From: Bradyrhizobium sp. NAS80.1
Lineage (GTDB): Bacteria > Pseudomonadota > Alphaproteobacteria > Rhizobiales > Xanthobacteraceae
Reading direction: 5' to 3'
DNA length: 64,000 bases
Assembly: GCF_001908205.1 (NCBI RefSeq)
Contig: NZ_LGHL01000075.1
Location: 1-64,000 of the forward strand
In this document: positions 8,102 through 17,354 of the stretch, one piece after another
Numbering within the stretch: position 1 is the stretch's first letter
How the letters are laid out: every line of letters begins with the position of its first letter
Made by a program: the position numbers and the translations under genes
The notes under the pieces: model-generated
Told to the model about the DNA's origin: nothing
The model's input: the letters and a program-made list of their open reading frames with translations, nothing else
Database searches by the model: none

Positions 8102-9328
8102 ATGAGGAATGGAATTCTGCATCTGGCCACCGCAACGGCGCTGACCCTGGCGCTGTCGGTCTCTGCGGCCAATGCCCAGAAAAAATATGATCCGGGTGCC
8201 AGCGACACCGAGATCAAGGTCGGGCAGACTGTGCCGTTCTCCGGACCGGCATCGGCCTATGCGTCGATCGGCAAGGCCCAGGCCGCCTACTTCAAGATGA
8301 TCAACGAGCAGGGCGGCATCAACGGCCGCAAGATCAACCTGATCCAGTATGACGACGCCTATTCGCCGCCGAAAGCAGTGGAGCAGGTGCGCAAGCTCGT
8401 CGAAAGCGACGAGGTGCTGCTGACCTTCCAGATCATCGGCACGCCCTCGAACGCAGCCGTGCAGAAATATCTCAACTCCAAGAAGGTGCCGCAGCTGTTC
8501 GCGGCCACCGGCGCCTCGAGATTCACGGATCCGAAGAACTTCCCGTGGACCATGGGCTACAACCCGAACTACTTCGTCGAGGGCCGCATCTACGGTCAGT
8601 ACATCCTGAAGGAGCACCCGAACGCGAAGATCGGCGTGCTCTATCAGAACGACGACCTCGGCAAGGACTATCTGAACGGCCTCAAGGCCGGCCTCGGTGA
8701 CAAGGCCGCCAAGATGATCGTGACCGAAGCGTCCTACGAAGTGTCCGATCCGACCGTCGATTCGCAGATCCTCAAGATCAAGGATGCCGGCGCCGACCTG
8801 TTCTTCAGCGCGACCACGCCGAAGCAGGCGGCACAGGCGATCAAGAAGATCGCCGAGCTTGGCTGGCACCCTGTCCAGATCGTCGACATCAACGCCACCT
8901 CCGTCGGCGCAGTGATGAAGCCCGCCGGTCTCGAGGCCGCCAAGGGCGTGATCAGTGTCAACTACGGCAAGGATCCGCTCGATCCGACCTGGAAAGACGA
9001 CGCCGGCATGAAGCGGTATTTCGACTTCATGGCGAAGTACTATCCGGACGGCGACAAGGACTCGAACTTCAACACCTACGGCTACGGCACCGCCCAGCTC
9101 CTGGCCCACGTGCTGCAGCAGTGCGGCGACAACCTGACGCGCGAGAACGTCATGAAACACGCCGCCTCGCTGAAGGACGTCGTAGGCGACGTCGGGCTGC
9201 CCGGCATCAAGGCCAACACTTCACCAACCGACTACCGCGTCAACAAGCAGCTTCAGATGATGAAGTTCAACGGCGAGCGCTGGGAACTGTTCGGTCCGAT
9301 CCTGGAAGACGCAAGCCCGGCGGGCTAG
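8102..9328 (+). CDS. Branched-chain-amino-acid-type substrate-binding protein (copy B)
   Basis: Second 408-residue member of the tandem pair. The ATG at 8102 follows GAGG at 8089-8092; a TTG two codons upstream is less likely. The signal peptide ends at ANAQ and the mature protein begins KKYDPGASDTEIK, almost the same as copy A. The C-termini (VNKQLQMMKFNGERWELFGPI) are nearly identical. Differences are spread through the whole protein, so this is an old duplication with both copies under selection. With no transporter genes beside it, it must share a membrane complex encoded elsewhere, or act as a sensor partner. Confidence 0.9.
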   Translation: MRNGILHLATATALTLALSVSAANAQKKYDPGASDTEIKVGQTVPFSGPASAYASIGKAQAAYFKMINEQGGINGRKINLIQYDDAYSPPKAVEQVRKLVESDEVLLTFQIIGTPSNAAVQKYLNSKKVPQLFAATGASRFTDPKNFPWTMGYNPNYFVEGRIYGQYILKEHPNAKIGVLYQNDDLGKDYLNGLKAGLGDKAAKMIVTEASYEVSDPTVDSQILKIKDAGADLFFSATTPKQAAQAIKKIAELGWHPVQIVDINATSVGAVMKPAGLEAAKGVISVNYGKDPLDPTWKDDAGMKRYFDFMAKYYPDGDKDSNFNTYGYGTAQLLAHVLQQCGDNLTRENVMKHAASLKDVVGDVGLPGIKANTSPTDYRVNKQLQMMKFNGERWELFGPILEDASPAG

Positions 9329-9365
9329 GCCTCACAGGCTGATCGTCTCAACGGACAGCACTCGC

Positions 9366-9552
9366 TCTCTCGCTCCCTCCCCCCTTGCGGGGGAGGGATG
9401 GGGAGGGGGGGTGCCACACGACGTGGCCTATCCGTCGCGCCGTGATCGTCGTCTCCTCACATTCGTTGCAACAGCTCGCGTTTTCAAACGCCGACCTCGC
9501 CCGAGGCTACCCCCCCTTCCCTAACCCTCCCCCGCAAGGGGGGAGGGAACGC
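9366..9552. repeat. Pair of C/G-run inverted repeats
   Basis: Two blocks, CTCCCCCCTTGCGGGGGAGG at about 9376-9395 and CCTCCCCCGCAAGGGGGGAGG near 9527-9547, are reverse complements of one another and each also folds on itself. They lie between convergent genes. They resemble common rhizobial intergenic repeats; function unknown. Confidence 0.6.
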
Positions 9553-9603
9553 GGTGGAGTGCGTGGCGCGCCGTTACTTCTCGTCAAAACGAGCCTGCTT
9601 CTC

Positions 9604-10029
9604 CTACCCCGGTATCTCCCCAAAATTCTTCCCCACCGGCAGCACGGCGTGGCGGATCAGCCGTGAATCCTCCACGGCCGCCTGCCGGTGCTTCACCGCT
9701 TCGCGATAGACGGGATCTCGGATCATCTCGACAAAGGCTGCGACGCTTGGATATTCGGCAATGAAGCAATGGTCCCAGCGCTCCTCTTGCGGGCCGATCA
9801 GCATCAGCTCAAACCTGCCCTGCCAGACGATGCGGCCGCCGAGGCGTTCGAACACCGGACCGCTCTCGCGGCCATAGGCCGCATAGGCTTCCGCGCCGCT
9901 CGCCTTGCGGCCATCCGGATAGGCCGCCTCTTTGCGCAAGCGCACCAGGTTGAGCATGTGGATCGGACCGGGACGGTCGTTATCCCTGAATTGCGCGAAG
10001 ATCTCCTTGGTCGGATCGATATGGCCCAT
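9604..10029 (-). CDS. DUF1330 domain protein
   Basis: A 141-residue soluble protein with the ferredoxin-like (dimeric alpha-beta barrel) DUF1330 fold. Typical patterns are PIHMLNLVRLR, YAAYGRESGPVFERLGGRIVWQG and WDHCFIAEYPSVAAFVEMIRDPVY. The start has AAGGAG six bases upstream. The biochemical role of the family is not established. It is divergent from the PBP1A gene. Confidence 0.85.
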   Translation of the reverse strand: MGHIDPTKEIFAQFRDNDRPGPIHMLNLVRLRKEAAYPDGRKASGAEAYAAYGRESGPVFERLGGRIVWQGRFELMLIGPQEERWDHCFIAEYPSVAAFVEMIRDPVYREAVKHRQAAVEDSRLIRHAVLPVGKNFGEIPG

Positions 10030-10209
10030 GAACGCTCCTTCGTGAGTTCCCTCTTCTTTGTATTCACGATCCTAGCTCCGGCGCCCGATCGGCGGAACTG
10101 CGGCAGGCGAATGCCGTATCTCCTAATCGAGCGTTAAGCTTGGGGGTAACCGGGCCTTAAACAGCGACCGCTAGCGTGCGGCGGGACGGGCTGACCGGGC
10201 ATTTTGCGT

Positions 10210-12417
10210 ATGGCGTGGGGAAAGAAAAAGGGTGGGCGGAAAGAGCCGTTATTCGGCTTGCCCGCGGCGCTCGCCGATCTGCGCCTGACGGCGGCGGATC
10301 GCATCCCCAATGCCGAGGACAAGCCGAAAAAGTCCGCGAAATCATCCGCCAAGCGCAAGGCCGACGATTCCGACGACGAGCCGCCGCGCGAGCGGAAGGC
10401 ACCGGCGAGCCGCAGCGGCGCCAAGCGCCGGTCGAAGTCGCGCGGAGGCTTCAGCCTCGGCCGCCTGCTCTATTGGGGCGCGGTGCTCGGCCTGTGGGGC
10501 GTGATCGCCGTGATCGGCGTCGTGATCTACGTCGGCGCCCATCTGCCGCCGATCCAGTCGCTGGAGATTCCAAAGCGGCCGCCGACGATCCAGATCGTCG
10601 GCATCGACGGCAGCATGCTGGCGCAGCGCGGCGAGATGGCCGGCGCTAACGTCTCGCTGAAGGACCTGCCGCCCTATCTGCCCAAGGCTTTCATCGCTAT
10701 CGAGGACCGCCGCTTCTATTCGCATTTCGGCATCGATCCCGTAGGCATCCTGCGCGCGCTCGTCACCAACGTGCTCCATCGCGGCGTGTCGCAGGGCGGC
10801 TCGACGCTGTCGCAGCAGCTGGCGAAAAACCTGTTCCTGACCCAGGAGCGCACCATGCAGCGCAAGCTGCAGGAGGCGGAGCTCGCGATCTGGCTGGAGC
10901 GCAAGCATTCCAAGAACGAGATCCTGGAGCTCTATCTCAACCGCGTCTATTTCGGCTCCGGCGCTTACGGCGTCGAAGCTGCCGCGCAGAAATATTTCGG
11001 CAAGTCGGCCAAGAACGTCACCGTCGCGGAAGCCGCGATGCTGGCCGGTCTCGTCAAATCGCCCTCGCGCCTTGCGCCCAACCGCAACCCCGAAGGCGCG
11101 GAAGCGCGCGCGCAGATCGTGCTCGCGGCGATGGCGGATGCAAAGTTCATCACCGAAGGGCAGGCGCAGGCCTCGATCGGCCATCCCTCCTACAATGTGA
11201 AGCCGGTCGGCGCCGGCACGGTCAACTACGTCGCCGACTGGATCGGCGAGGTGCTGGATGATCTGGTCGGCCAGATCGACGAGAGCATCAAGGTCGAGAC
11301 CACAATCGATCCAAAGCTCCAGAGCGTGGCGGAAGCCGCCGTCATCGACGAGCTCGCGGCCAAGAGCGTGAAGTTCAATGTCAGCCAGGGCGCGCTGGTG
11401 GCGATGACGCCTGACGGTGCCGTCCGCGCCATGGTCGGGGGACGGAACTATTCCGAGAGCCAGTACAACCGCGCGGTGACCGCCAAGCGCCAGCCGGGCT
11501 CCTCGTTCAAGCCGTTCGTGTATCTCACCGCGCTCGAGCAGGGCCTGACGCCGGACACCGTCCGCCAGGACGCCCCGATCGAGGTCAAGGGCTGGAAGCC
11601 CGAGAACTACACGCATGAATATTTCGGCCCGGTGACGCTGACACAGGCGCTCGCGATGTCGCTCAACACGGTCGCCATTCGCCTCGGCCTCGAGGTCGGG
11701 CCGAAGAACGTGGTGCGCACCGCGCACCGGCTCGGCATCTCCTCCAGGCTCGAGCCCAACGCCTCGATCGCGCTCGGCACCTCCGAGGTCTCGGTCGTCG
11801 AGATGGTCGGCGCCTATGCGCCCTTCGCCAATGGCGGCTTCGCGGTGTCGCCGCATGTCGTCACGCGGATCAAGACGCTCGGCGGCAAGCTGCTCTACAT
11901 GCGTCAGCCCGAGGAGCGCAATCAGGTGATCGACCCGCGCTATGTCGGGATGATGAACGCGATGATGCGAGAGACGCTGATCAACGGCACCGCCAAGAAG
12001 GCGGAGATCCCGGGCTGGATGGCGGCCGGCAAGACCGGCACCAGCCAGGATTACCGCGACGCCTGGTTCGTCGGCTACACCGCCAACCTCGTCACCGGCG
12101 TCTGGCTCGGCAACGACGACAACTCGCCGACCAAGAAGGCGACCGGCGGCGGCCTGCCGGTGGAGGTGTGGTCGCGCTTCATGCGCGCCGCGCACGAGGG
12201 CGTGCCAGTCGCAGCCCTGCCGAATTCGCAAGCCAATTGGGGTCCGTCGAACCTCGCGATAGTGGCCTCGCAAGTTGCGCCGCCGACAGTGCCCCCATCG
12301 GCTCCGGTCAATAATGGCGGTTATCGCCCCGCGCCGACGCGCGCCAATGTGCGGCCGGAAGCAGCGCCGGGGCTCGATGGCTGGCTGATGGACCGGCTGT
12401 TTGGCGGCAATCGATAG
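10210..12417 (+). CDS. Penicillin-binding protein 1A family
   Basis: A bifunctional class A PBP that polymerises and cross-links peptidoglycan. The 735-residue product has a basic, low-complexity cytoplasmic tail of about 80 residues, one membrane segment (about 84-108), a GT51 glycosyltransferase domain with EDRRFYSHFGID and GGSTLSQQLAKNLFL, and a transpeptidase domain with SSFK (about 430), SLN (about 484) and KTGTS (about 607). The C-terminus is proline/alanine rich. The ATG at 10210 was preferred to a TTG two codons upstream. The charged tail with runs of lysine and arginine is longer than in enteric PBP1A. Confidence 0.95.
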   Translation: MAWGKKKGGRKEPLFGLPAALADLRLTAADRIPNAEDKPKKSAKSSAKRKADDSDDEPPRERKAPASRSGAKRRSKSRGGFSLGRLLYWGAVLGLWGVIAVIGVVIYVGAHLPPIQSLEIPKRPPTIQIVGIDGSMLAQRGEMAGANVSLKDLPPYLPKAFIAIEDRRFYSHFGIDPVGILRALVTNVLHRGVSQGGSTLSQQLAKNLFLTQERTMQRKLQEAELAIWLERKHSKNEILELYLNRVYFGSGAYGVEAAAQKYFGKSAKNVTVAEAAMLAGLVKSPSRLAPNRNPEGAEARAQIVLAAMADAKFITEGQAQASIGHPSYNVKPVGAGTVNYVADWIGEVLDDLVGQIDESIKVETTIDPKLQSVAEAAVIDELAAKSVKFNVSQGALVAMTPDGAVRAMVGGRNYSESQYNRAVTAKRQPGSSFKPFVYLTALEQGLTPDTVRQDAPIEVKGWKPENYTHEYFGPVTLTQALAMSLNTVAIRLGLEVGPKNVVRTAHRLGISSRLEPNASIALGTSEVSVVEMVGAYAPFANGGFAVSPHVVTRIKTLGGKLLYMRQPEERNQVIDPRYVGMMNAMMRETLINGTAKKAEIPGWMAAGKTGTSQDYRDAWFVGYTANLVTGVWLGNDDNSPTKKATGGGLPVEVWSRFMRAAHEGVPVAALPNSQANWGPSNLAIVASQVAPPTVPPSAPVNNGGYRPAPTRANVRPEAAPGLDGWLMDRLFGGNR

Positions 12418-12611
12418 ACTCGGCCTGCGGTCCTTGCGAGCTGAAAACAAAAACCGCGAAAACAACCCCATGCACAGTAGCCGGTGACTGCCGGCGTGAC
12501 GCTGGGTGGATGGTACGAAAGCTTTGATGCGGCGGGGCAAATCAGGCGTGCCGCGCGATCGTCGTTGGGCGAGCGAAAAATCGCGCAAAACGCGCTGACG
12601 CCGCCTCATTC

Positions 12612-12770
12612 TCAACTGTCATTCCCCGCCACCGGGTCTCGCCTTCGGCGAGCCCGATGACAGGCTCCGGCGGGGAATCCAGTACGCCGCGGCTTCTCGG
12701 CTTAACAACAACTGCCTCTGGATACTGGGTCGCCCGGTCAAGCGGGGCGACGACAGCGAGTGTTGGGCCG
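12612..12770. repeat. Intergenic palindromic repeat
   Basis: Within the 363-base gap after the PBP gene, ATTCCCCGCCACCGGG and its partner CCGGCGGGGAAT form an inverted repeat around a GGGTCTCGCCTTCGGCGAGCCC hairpin. The outer sequence is TCATTCCCCG. This is another dispersed palindrome class. Nothing else is recognised in 12418-12780. Confidence 0.6.
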
Positions 12771-12780
12771 GCAGCGAGGC

Positions 12781-13536
12781 CTAATCCTCGACCCCGTAGC
12801 GGTGCAGATCGTTGCCGTGTGTGTCGAGCCACTTCTTGGCGCGCTCCATCGACGGACAGACCTTCCCGCAGACGCGCCAGAACCGCGCCGAGTGGTTCAT
12901 CTCGACGAGATGCGCAACCTCGTGCGCGGCGAGGTAGTCGAGCACGAAGGGCGGCGCGAGGATCAGGCGCCAGGAGAACGACAGCGAGCCCGCCGAGGTG
13001 CAGGAGCCCCAGCGGCTTGACTGATCGCGGATCGAGAGACGCTTTACCTTGACGCCGAGCTCGGCGGCATAGGCCTCCGCCGAGCGCTGAAGGTCGCGGC
13101 GCGCCTCGCGCTTGAGGAAGTCACTGACGCGGCGGTCGACATATTCGACCCCGCCGGCGACGCAGAGAATGCGCTCTCCGGAGTCGCGCACCTCGGTCCA
13201 CACCGTGCCACGCTGGCCGGCGCGATGAACGATGCGATGGGAAACGCCGCGAAGTGGTATCACTGTGCCAGGTTGAAACGGCGCAGCCTTCGGCAAACGG
13301 CCGAGACGTGCCGCGATCCACGCGCCATGACGCTGCGCGAAGTCTTTTGCGTCAACAAGCGTGCCACGCGGCGGCATCGTGAGGATGGCTTCGCGATCGC
13401 TCGGATGGATTCTGAGCGTGTAGCGGCGCGCTCGGCGATGTCGGCGCAGGCGAATCGCAAAAAATTGGGATCCGTGGGTGATCAGGAGGGTCCTCGGTTC
13501 GTGGGGTCGCCGATAAAGGAGCGCGCGTGTAGCCAT
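12781..13536 (-). CDS. YgjP/SprT-like zinc metalloprotease
   Basis: A 251-residue protein of the M48-like YgjP (DUF45) family. The zinc site HEVAH lies in YLAAHEVAHLVEMNHSARFW, and the typical RWGSC...LSFSWRLILAPPFVLDYL block precedes it. The start at MATRALLYRR was chosen because upstream residues do not resemble the family. It is probably cytoplasmic. Its physiological substrate is unknown, and no neighbour suggests a pathway. Confidence 0.88.
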   Translation of the reverse strand: MATRALLYRRPHEPRTLLITHGSQFFAIRLRRHRRARRYTLRIHPSDREAILTMPPRGTLVDAKDFAQRHGAWIAARLGRLPKAAPFQPGTVIPLRGVSHRIVHRAGQRGTVWTEVRDSGERILCVAGGVEYVDRRVSDFLKREARRDLQRSAEAYAAELGVKVKRLSIRDQSSRWGSCTSAGSLSFSWRLILAPPFVLDYLAAHEVAHLVEMNHSARFWRVCGKVCPSMERAKKWLDTHGNDLHRYGVED

Positions 13537-13639
13537 GTCTGTCAGTCCGGGGAGCAGGAGTTCGCCCGGATTCTGCCATAACCGCCGCCAGGGAAAGCGC
13601 TCGGCGCAAAAACAAATCATTTGCCCAATATACAGGGGT

Positions 13640-13688
13640 CTGGCGTCCGGGAGACCCTACAGACTGGGGTTGGAACCCCAATTTTTCG
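13640..13688 (+). ncRNA. Candidate small RNA with intrinsic terminator
   Basis: Two successive hairpins lie on the plus strand with no protein gene ahead of them: GGTCT...AGACC at about 13637-13656, then TGGGGTTGGAACCCCA directly followed by ATTTTT (about 13664-13687), a textbook rho-independent terminator. Since the neighbouring genes are both on the minus strand, this terminator needs its own transcript. A possible -10 (TATACA) lies at about 13629. No Rfam family was recognised, and the 5' end is a guess. Confidence 0.4.
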
Positions 13689-13941
13689 CCCCCGCTGGAC
13701 GCATGCGGGCCCCCCAAGGGGTGACGGGGGACTCACTCCTATAACGCTACCTAAATACCACGAATCCGGCGGGAACCAGGCCCTCCCGGAGCCTCCGGCA
13801 GGACCTGAATTTTCGACGGAAAAGCCGAAAATCGCGTCTGGAGCCATTTTCCGTTCCGATGGAATCGGAACGGGGCTCTAGATTCGTGTTTTGGCGCGTT
13901 TTCTTTGCGCGAACCGGTCTCCACTTCGCTCGAAAACGCGT
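13689..13941. other. Gene-free spacer before phaZ 3' end
   Basis: C/G-run rich (GGGCCCCCCAAGGGG, GACGGGGG) with a small palindrome TTTTCCGTTCCGATGGAATC...GGAACGG near 13848-13876. No plausible gene was seen on either strand. Confidence 0.5.
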
Positions 13942-15270
13942 CTATTCGGCCGCGAGAGCCTGCAACGAGCTCGGATTCGCTGCCGAGACCATGAAGTCAT
14001 GAATCCGCGGCACAATTTCCGACTTGAAACGCGAGCCGTTGAACACGCCGTAATGTCCGACGCCCTTCTGGACGTAATGAACGCGGCGATGATCGGGGAT
14101 CGAACTGCACAATGTGTGCGTTGCTTCGGTCTGGCCGAGCCCGGAGATGTCGTCGTTCTCGCCTTCGACCGTCATCAACGCAACGCGCGTGACCTTGGAG
14201 GGGTCGACGCGAGTTCCACGATGGCTCATCTCGCCCTTCGGCAACGAGTGCTTCACGAACACGGTGTCGACCGTCTGCAGATAATACTCCGCAGGGAGAT
14301 CCATCACCGCCAGATATTCGTCGTAGAAGTCGCGATGCTTGTCGACGAGGTCGCCGTCGCCCTTCACCAGATTGGCGAAGAGGCGCTTGTGGGCGTCCAT
14401 GTGCCGGTCGAGGTTCATGCTGATGAACCCGTTGAGCTGCAGGAAGCCCGGATAGACGTCGCGCATCATGCCGGGATGCGGGAACGGCACCTTGGTGATG
14501 ACCGTGTTGCGGAACCAGTCGATGCCGCGCTCCTGGGCAAGATTGTTCACCGCGGTCGGATTGCGGCGCGTGTCGATCGGGCCGCCCATCAGCGTCATCG
14601 AGGTAGGCACGAACGGATCGCGCTTCGCTTCCATGATCGAGACGGCGGCAACGACGGGCACGGAGGGCTGGCACACCGCCATGACGTGGGTGTTGCCGCC
14701 GAGAACGTGCAGCATCTCGATGACGTAGTCGATGTAGTCGTCGAGATCGAAGCGGCCGTCGCTGAGCGGCACCATGCGGGCATCGGCCCAGTCGGTGATG
14801 TAGACCTCATGCGCCGGCAGGAACGCCTCGACCGTGCCGCGGAGCAGCGTCGCATAGTGGCCGGACATCGGCGCGACGATCAGCACGCGCGGCTGCGGGC
14901 TGCGCAGCGGACGGGCGAACTTGCGATCGAAGTAAAGCAGGCGGCAGAACGGCTTTTCCCAGACCGAACGGATCTCGACGGGAACGCGGATGCCGTTGAC
15001 CTCGGTGTCGTTGAGGCCCCATTCCGGCTTGCCGTAACGGCGCGTGGTGCGCTCGAACAACTCGCAGGCCGCGGCGACCGACTTGCCGACCTCGGTGCGC
15101 GCCCACGGATTGAGCGGATTCTGGAACAGCAGCTTGGTCGCGTCGGTGACCGCACGCGCCGGATTGAGAGAGGCGTGCGCCATCTCGTACATCCAGTACA
15201 TCGGCGTCGTCAGGACCGGACTGCCTTCCGCAGCCAGGGGCGGCGCGCCGCCGAACTCACCAATAGGCAT
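13942..15270 (-). CDS. phaZ: Intracellular polyhydroxyalkanoate depolymerase
   Basis: This enzyme degrades the cell's own poly(3-hydroxybutyrate) granules. At 442 residues it has the usual length of the intracellular PhaZ family. The nucleophilic cysteine is C200 in HVMAVCQPSVP, as in the Ralstonia PhaZ type, where a Cys replaces the lipase-box Ser. The conserved LTTPMYWMYEMAHASLNPAR N-terminus, VLIVAPMSGHYATLLRGTV and the C-terminal VGHYGVFNGSRF with the catalytic His are present. GAGGAA stands before the ATG. It stands apart from the ABC-2 genes upstream (120-base gap). Confidence 0.95.
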   Translation of the reverse strand: MPIGEFGGAPPLAAEGSPVLTTPMYWMYEMAHASLNPARAVTDATKLLFQNPLNPWARTEVGKSVAAACELFERTTRRYGKPEWGLNDTEVNGIRVPVEIRSVWEKPFCRLLYFDRKFARPLRSPQPRVLIVAPMSGHYATLLRGTVEAFLPAHEVYITDWADARMVPLSDGRFDLDDYIDYVIEMLHVLGGNTHVMAVCQPSVPVVAAVSIMEAKRDPFVPTSMTLMGGPIDTRRNPTAVNNLAQERGIDWFRNTVITKVPFPHPGMMRDVYPGFLQLNGFISMNLDRHMDAHKRLFANLVKGDGDLVDKHRDFYDEYLAVMDLPAEYYLQTVDTVFVKHSLPKGEMSHRGTRVDPSKVTRVALMTVEGENDDISGLGQTEATHTLCSSIPDHRRVHYVQKGVGHYGVFNGSRFKSEIVPRIHDFMVSAANPSSLQALAAE

Positions 15271-15391
15271 CGTTATATTCCTCTTCGCATCGCAACATAC
15301 TGCCGAATGCGTAATATTGCGTCAATGCATGGTTCCGTACATCTACGTAGCCGGGACGGCCAAAACAGCCTGAATCCACGGGAAAGTGACG

Positions 15392-16210
15392 CTATTCGCC
15401 GCTGGACAGCAGCGAGCCGTGCTTCCTGGCGCTGCGCAGAAGGGCAAGGAATGCCCAAAAAGATGCAATCAGCAGGCCCGTATTGATCGCCAGCGCATCC
15501 AGCATCAGGTCGGTGCGGAAGGTGTTCTCGATCAGCAGCGCGCGCATTCCCTCGAACACGTAGGTCGGCGGCAGCGCCCAGGCGACATATTGCAGCCAGG
15601 CCGGCAGCACGCTCACGGGATAGTAGATGCAGGCGAGCGGCATGATCGCGAACATCAGCGTCCAGACGATGCTCTCGGCGCCAAGACCGTTTCGCAACAC
15701 AAGGCCCGAGACAAAGATCCCGACCGACCAGCTCGTGAAGATCAGGTTGCAGAAGAAGGCGATCAACGGCAGGCCGAGGGCGTAGACGTTGAAGTGGAAC
15801 AGGAACAGCGCAAGCAGCGTCATCGGGATCACACCGATCGCGAGCCGGATCAGGCTCATGACCATCAGCGACAGCAGAAACTCGATCGGCTTGAGCGGGC
15901 TCATCATGAGGTTGCCGAGGTTCCGCGCCCACATCTCCTCCAGGAACGAGATGGAGAAGCCGAGCTGCCCGCGGAACAGGATGTCCCAGAGGATGACGGC
16001 ACCGATCAGCGTGCCGCCCGCCCGCGCGAAGAAGTTCGCATTCTGGGCAATGTAGAGCTGGAGGAAGCCCCAGGTGATGACCTGCAGCGCCGGCCAGTAC
16101 AAAAGCTCGAGCAGCCGCGGCCAGGACGACATCAGCAGGTACCAGTAGCGCAGGATCATCGCGCCGATGCGCTGCATGGAGATGCCGCGATGGAGGGACA
16201 TCTCACTCAT
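15392..16210 (-). CDS. ABC-2 type exporter permease
   Basis: A 272-residue inner-membrane protein with six predicted membrane segments and the ABC-2 permease layout (RYWYLLMSSWPRLLELLYWPALQVITWGF, then FLEEMWARNLGNLMMSPLKP). It pairs with the ATPase gene 238 bases upstream on the same strand; a palindromic element sits between them. The substrate is unknown; relatives export polysaccharides, lipids or antibiotics. Confidence 0.85.
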   Translation of the reverse strand: MSEMSLHRGISMQRIGAMILRYWYLLMSSWPRLLELLYWPALQVITWGFLQLYIAQNANFFARAGGTLIGAVILWDILFRGQLGFSISFLEEMWARNLGNLMMSPLKPIEFLLSLMVMSLIRLAIGVIPMTLLALFLFHFNVYALGLPLIAFFCNLIFTSWSVGIFVSGLVLRNGLGAESIVWTLMFAIMPLACIYYPVSVLPAWLQYVAWALPPTYVFEGMRALLIENTFRTDLMLDALAINTGLLIASFWAFLALLRSARKHGSLLSSGE

Positions 16211-16238
16211 GGCTGCACCGAGTAGCCCGGATGGAGCC

Positions 16239-16412
16239 TGTCATCCCGGGGCGCGACATAGTCGCGAGCTATGATGCGCAATTGCGCATCTGAGGATCCA
16301 TAACCACAAGATTGAATTTGGCGAAGACTCGGGGTTACCAGTCTCGCCCCACAATCGCTGCCTGTGATTATGGATTCCGGGCTCGCGCTCCGCGCGCCCC
16401 GGAATGACGGGG
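16239..16412. repeat. Dispersed palindromic element, copy 2
   Basis: A 170-bp inverted repeat. The left part reads TCATCCCGGGGCGCGA...ATCCATAACCACAAG and the right part CTGTGATTATGGATTCCGGGCTCGCG...CGCGCCCCGGAATGACG. It is the same family as 1.3, 20.1 and 33.7 kb. It lies inside the exporter operon. Confidence 0.8.
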
Positions 16413-16448
16413 CTCCACGCGGGCTACGGCCGAAACATAAGGGCTCGC

Positions 16449-17255
16449 TCATCGCGCCGCCTCCTGCCTGACGCCGTTCACCCGGCCGCGTGCGACATCC
16501 AGAAACACCTCCTCCAGCGTGGTGCGGTTGTAGCGGGCCATGATGGCCTCCGGCGTGTCGTCGTCCTCGATGCGGCCGCGCTTCATGATGATGACGCGGT
16601 CGCAGAGCCGCTCGACCTCGAGCATGTTGTGCGAGGCCAGCAGGATGGTGGCGTTGTTCGCCTTGCGATAGCGCTCCAGATGCGCGCGCACCCAGTCGGC
16701 GGTATCAGGGTCGAGCGATGCGGTCGGCTCGTCCAGCAATAGCAGCTCGGGCTGGTTGATCAGTGCCTTGGCAAGGGCGACGCGGGTCTTCTGCCCGGCG
16801 GAGAGCTTGCCGTTGGCGCGATCGATGAAATCGGTGAGGTCGAGATCGTCGGCCAGCTTGGCGATGCGGTCGGACAGGTTCTTCACCGCATAGAGCTTGC
16901 CGAACACTGTGAGGTTCTGCCGCACTGTGAGCCGCATCGGCATGTCGACATACGGGCTCTCGAAATTCATCCGCCCCAGCACGGCCGCGCTTTCCTCGGG
17001 CATCCGATGCCCGAGCACCCTGACGCGGCCGGAGGTCGGCAGCACCAGGCCCATGATCATCGCGATGGTCGTGGTCTTGCCGGCGCCGTTGCCGCCCAGA
17101 AGTCCGGTGATGCTACCGCGCGGAAGCGAAAAGGAGATATCGTCGACGGCGCGGGTCTGCTTGTAGACCTTGACGAGGTGATCGACCTCGATCGCAGCCA
17201 GCGAGCTGCGATCCGCGACAGTCGGCCGACTTGAAGCCTTGTCATTCTCGGTCAT
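16449..17255 (-). CDS. ABC-2 type exporter ATPase
   Basis: A 268-residue ATPase with Walker A GGNGAGKTT, signature LSAGQKTRVALAKAL and Walker B LLLLDEPTASLD, followed by the H-loop LLASHN. The C-terminal TTLEEVFLDVARG tail is typical of drug/polysaccharide exporters. The start at MTENDKASS is divergent from actS with a 99-base gap. In-frame sequence upstream of this ATG is antisense to actS and is not coding. Confidence 0.9.
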   Translation of the reverse strand: MTENDKASSRPTVADRSSLAAIEVDHLVKVYKQTRAVDDISFSLPRGSITGLLGGNGAGKTTTIAMIMGLVLPTSGRVRVLGHRMPEESAAVLGRMNFESPYVDMPMRLTVRQNLTVFGKLYAVKNLSDRIAKLADDLDLTDFIDRANGKLSAGQKTRVALAKALINQPELLLLDEPTASLDPDTADWVRAHLERYRKANNATILLASHNMLEVERLCDRVIIMKRGRIEDDDTPEAIMARYNRTTLEEVFLDVARGRVNGVRQEAAR

Positions 17256-17354
17256 GCTGGGCCGTTCTTCTGCTATTGCAGCGGGAAGCGCAAGGCTTGT
17301 AATCCCTCTTGGTTCCGCGAGCTCAGCGTTTGTGATCGAGAAGGCACCGCCACA

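Noticed and set aside
6545..9160. An 871-codon open frame antisense to both twin binding-protein genes
   Set aside because: The repeat-like look comes from the two paralogs beneath it; the sense proteins have signal peptides and conserved motifs.
10342..12615. A 757-codon frame antisense to the PBP1A gene
   Set aside because: Shadow of a strongly biased coding region, Arg/His-rich without domains.
13617..13847. A minus-strand 76-codon protein in the spacer before the metalloprotease
   Set aside because: It translates the GC-rich hairpins and terminator, has no ribosome binding site and no protein-like pattern.
13891..15486. A 531-codon frame antisense to phaZ
   Set aside because: PhaZ residues and length are fully conserved on the minus strand; this frame has an amino-acid composition typical of antisense.
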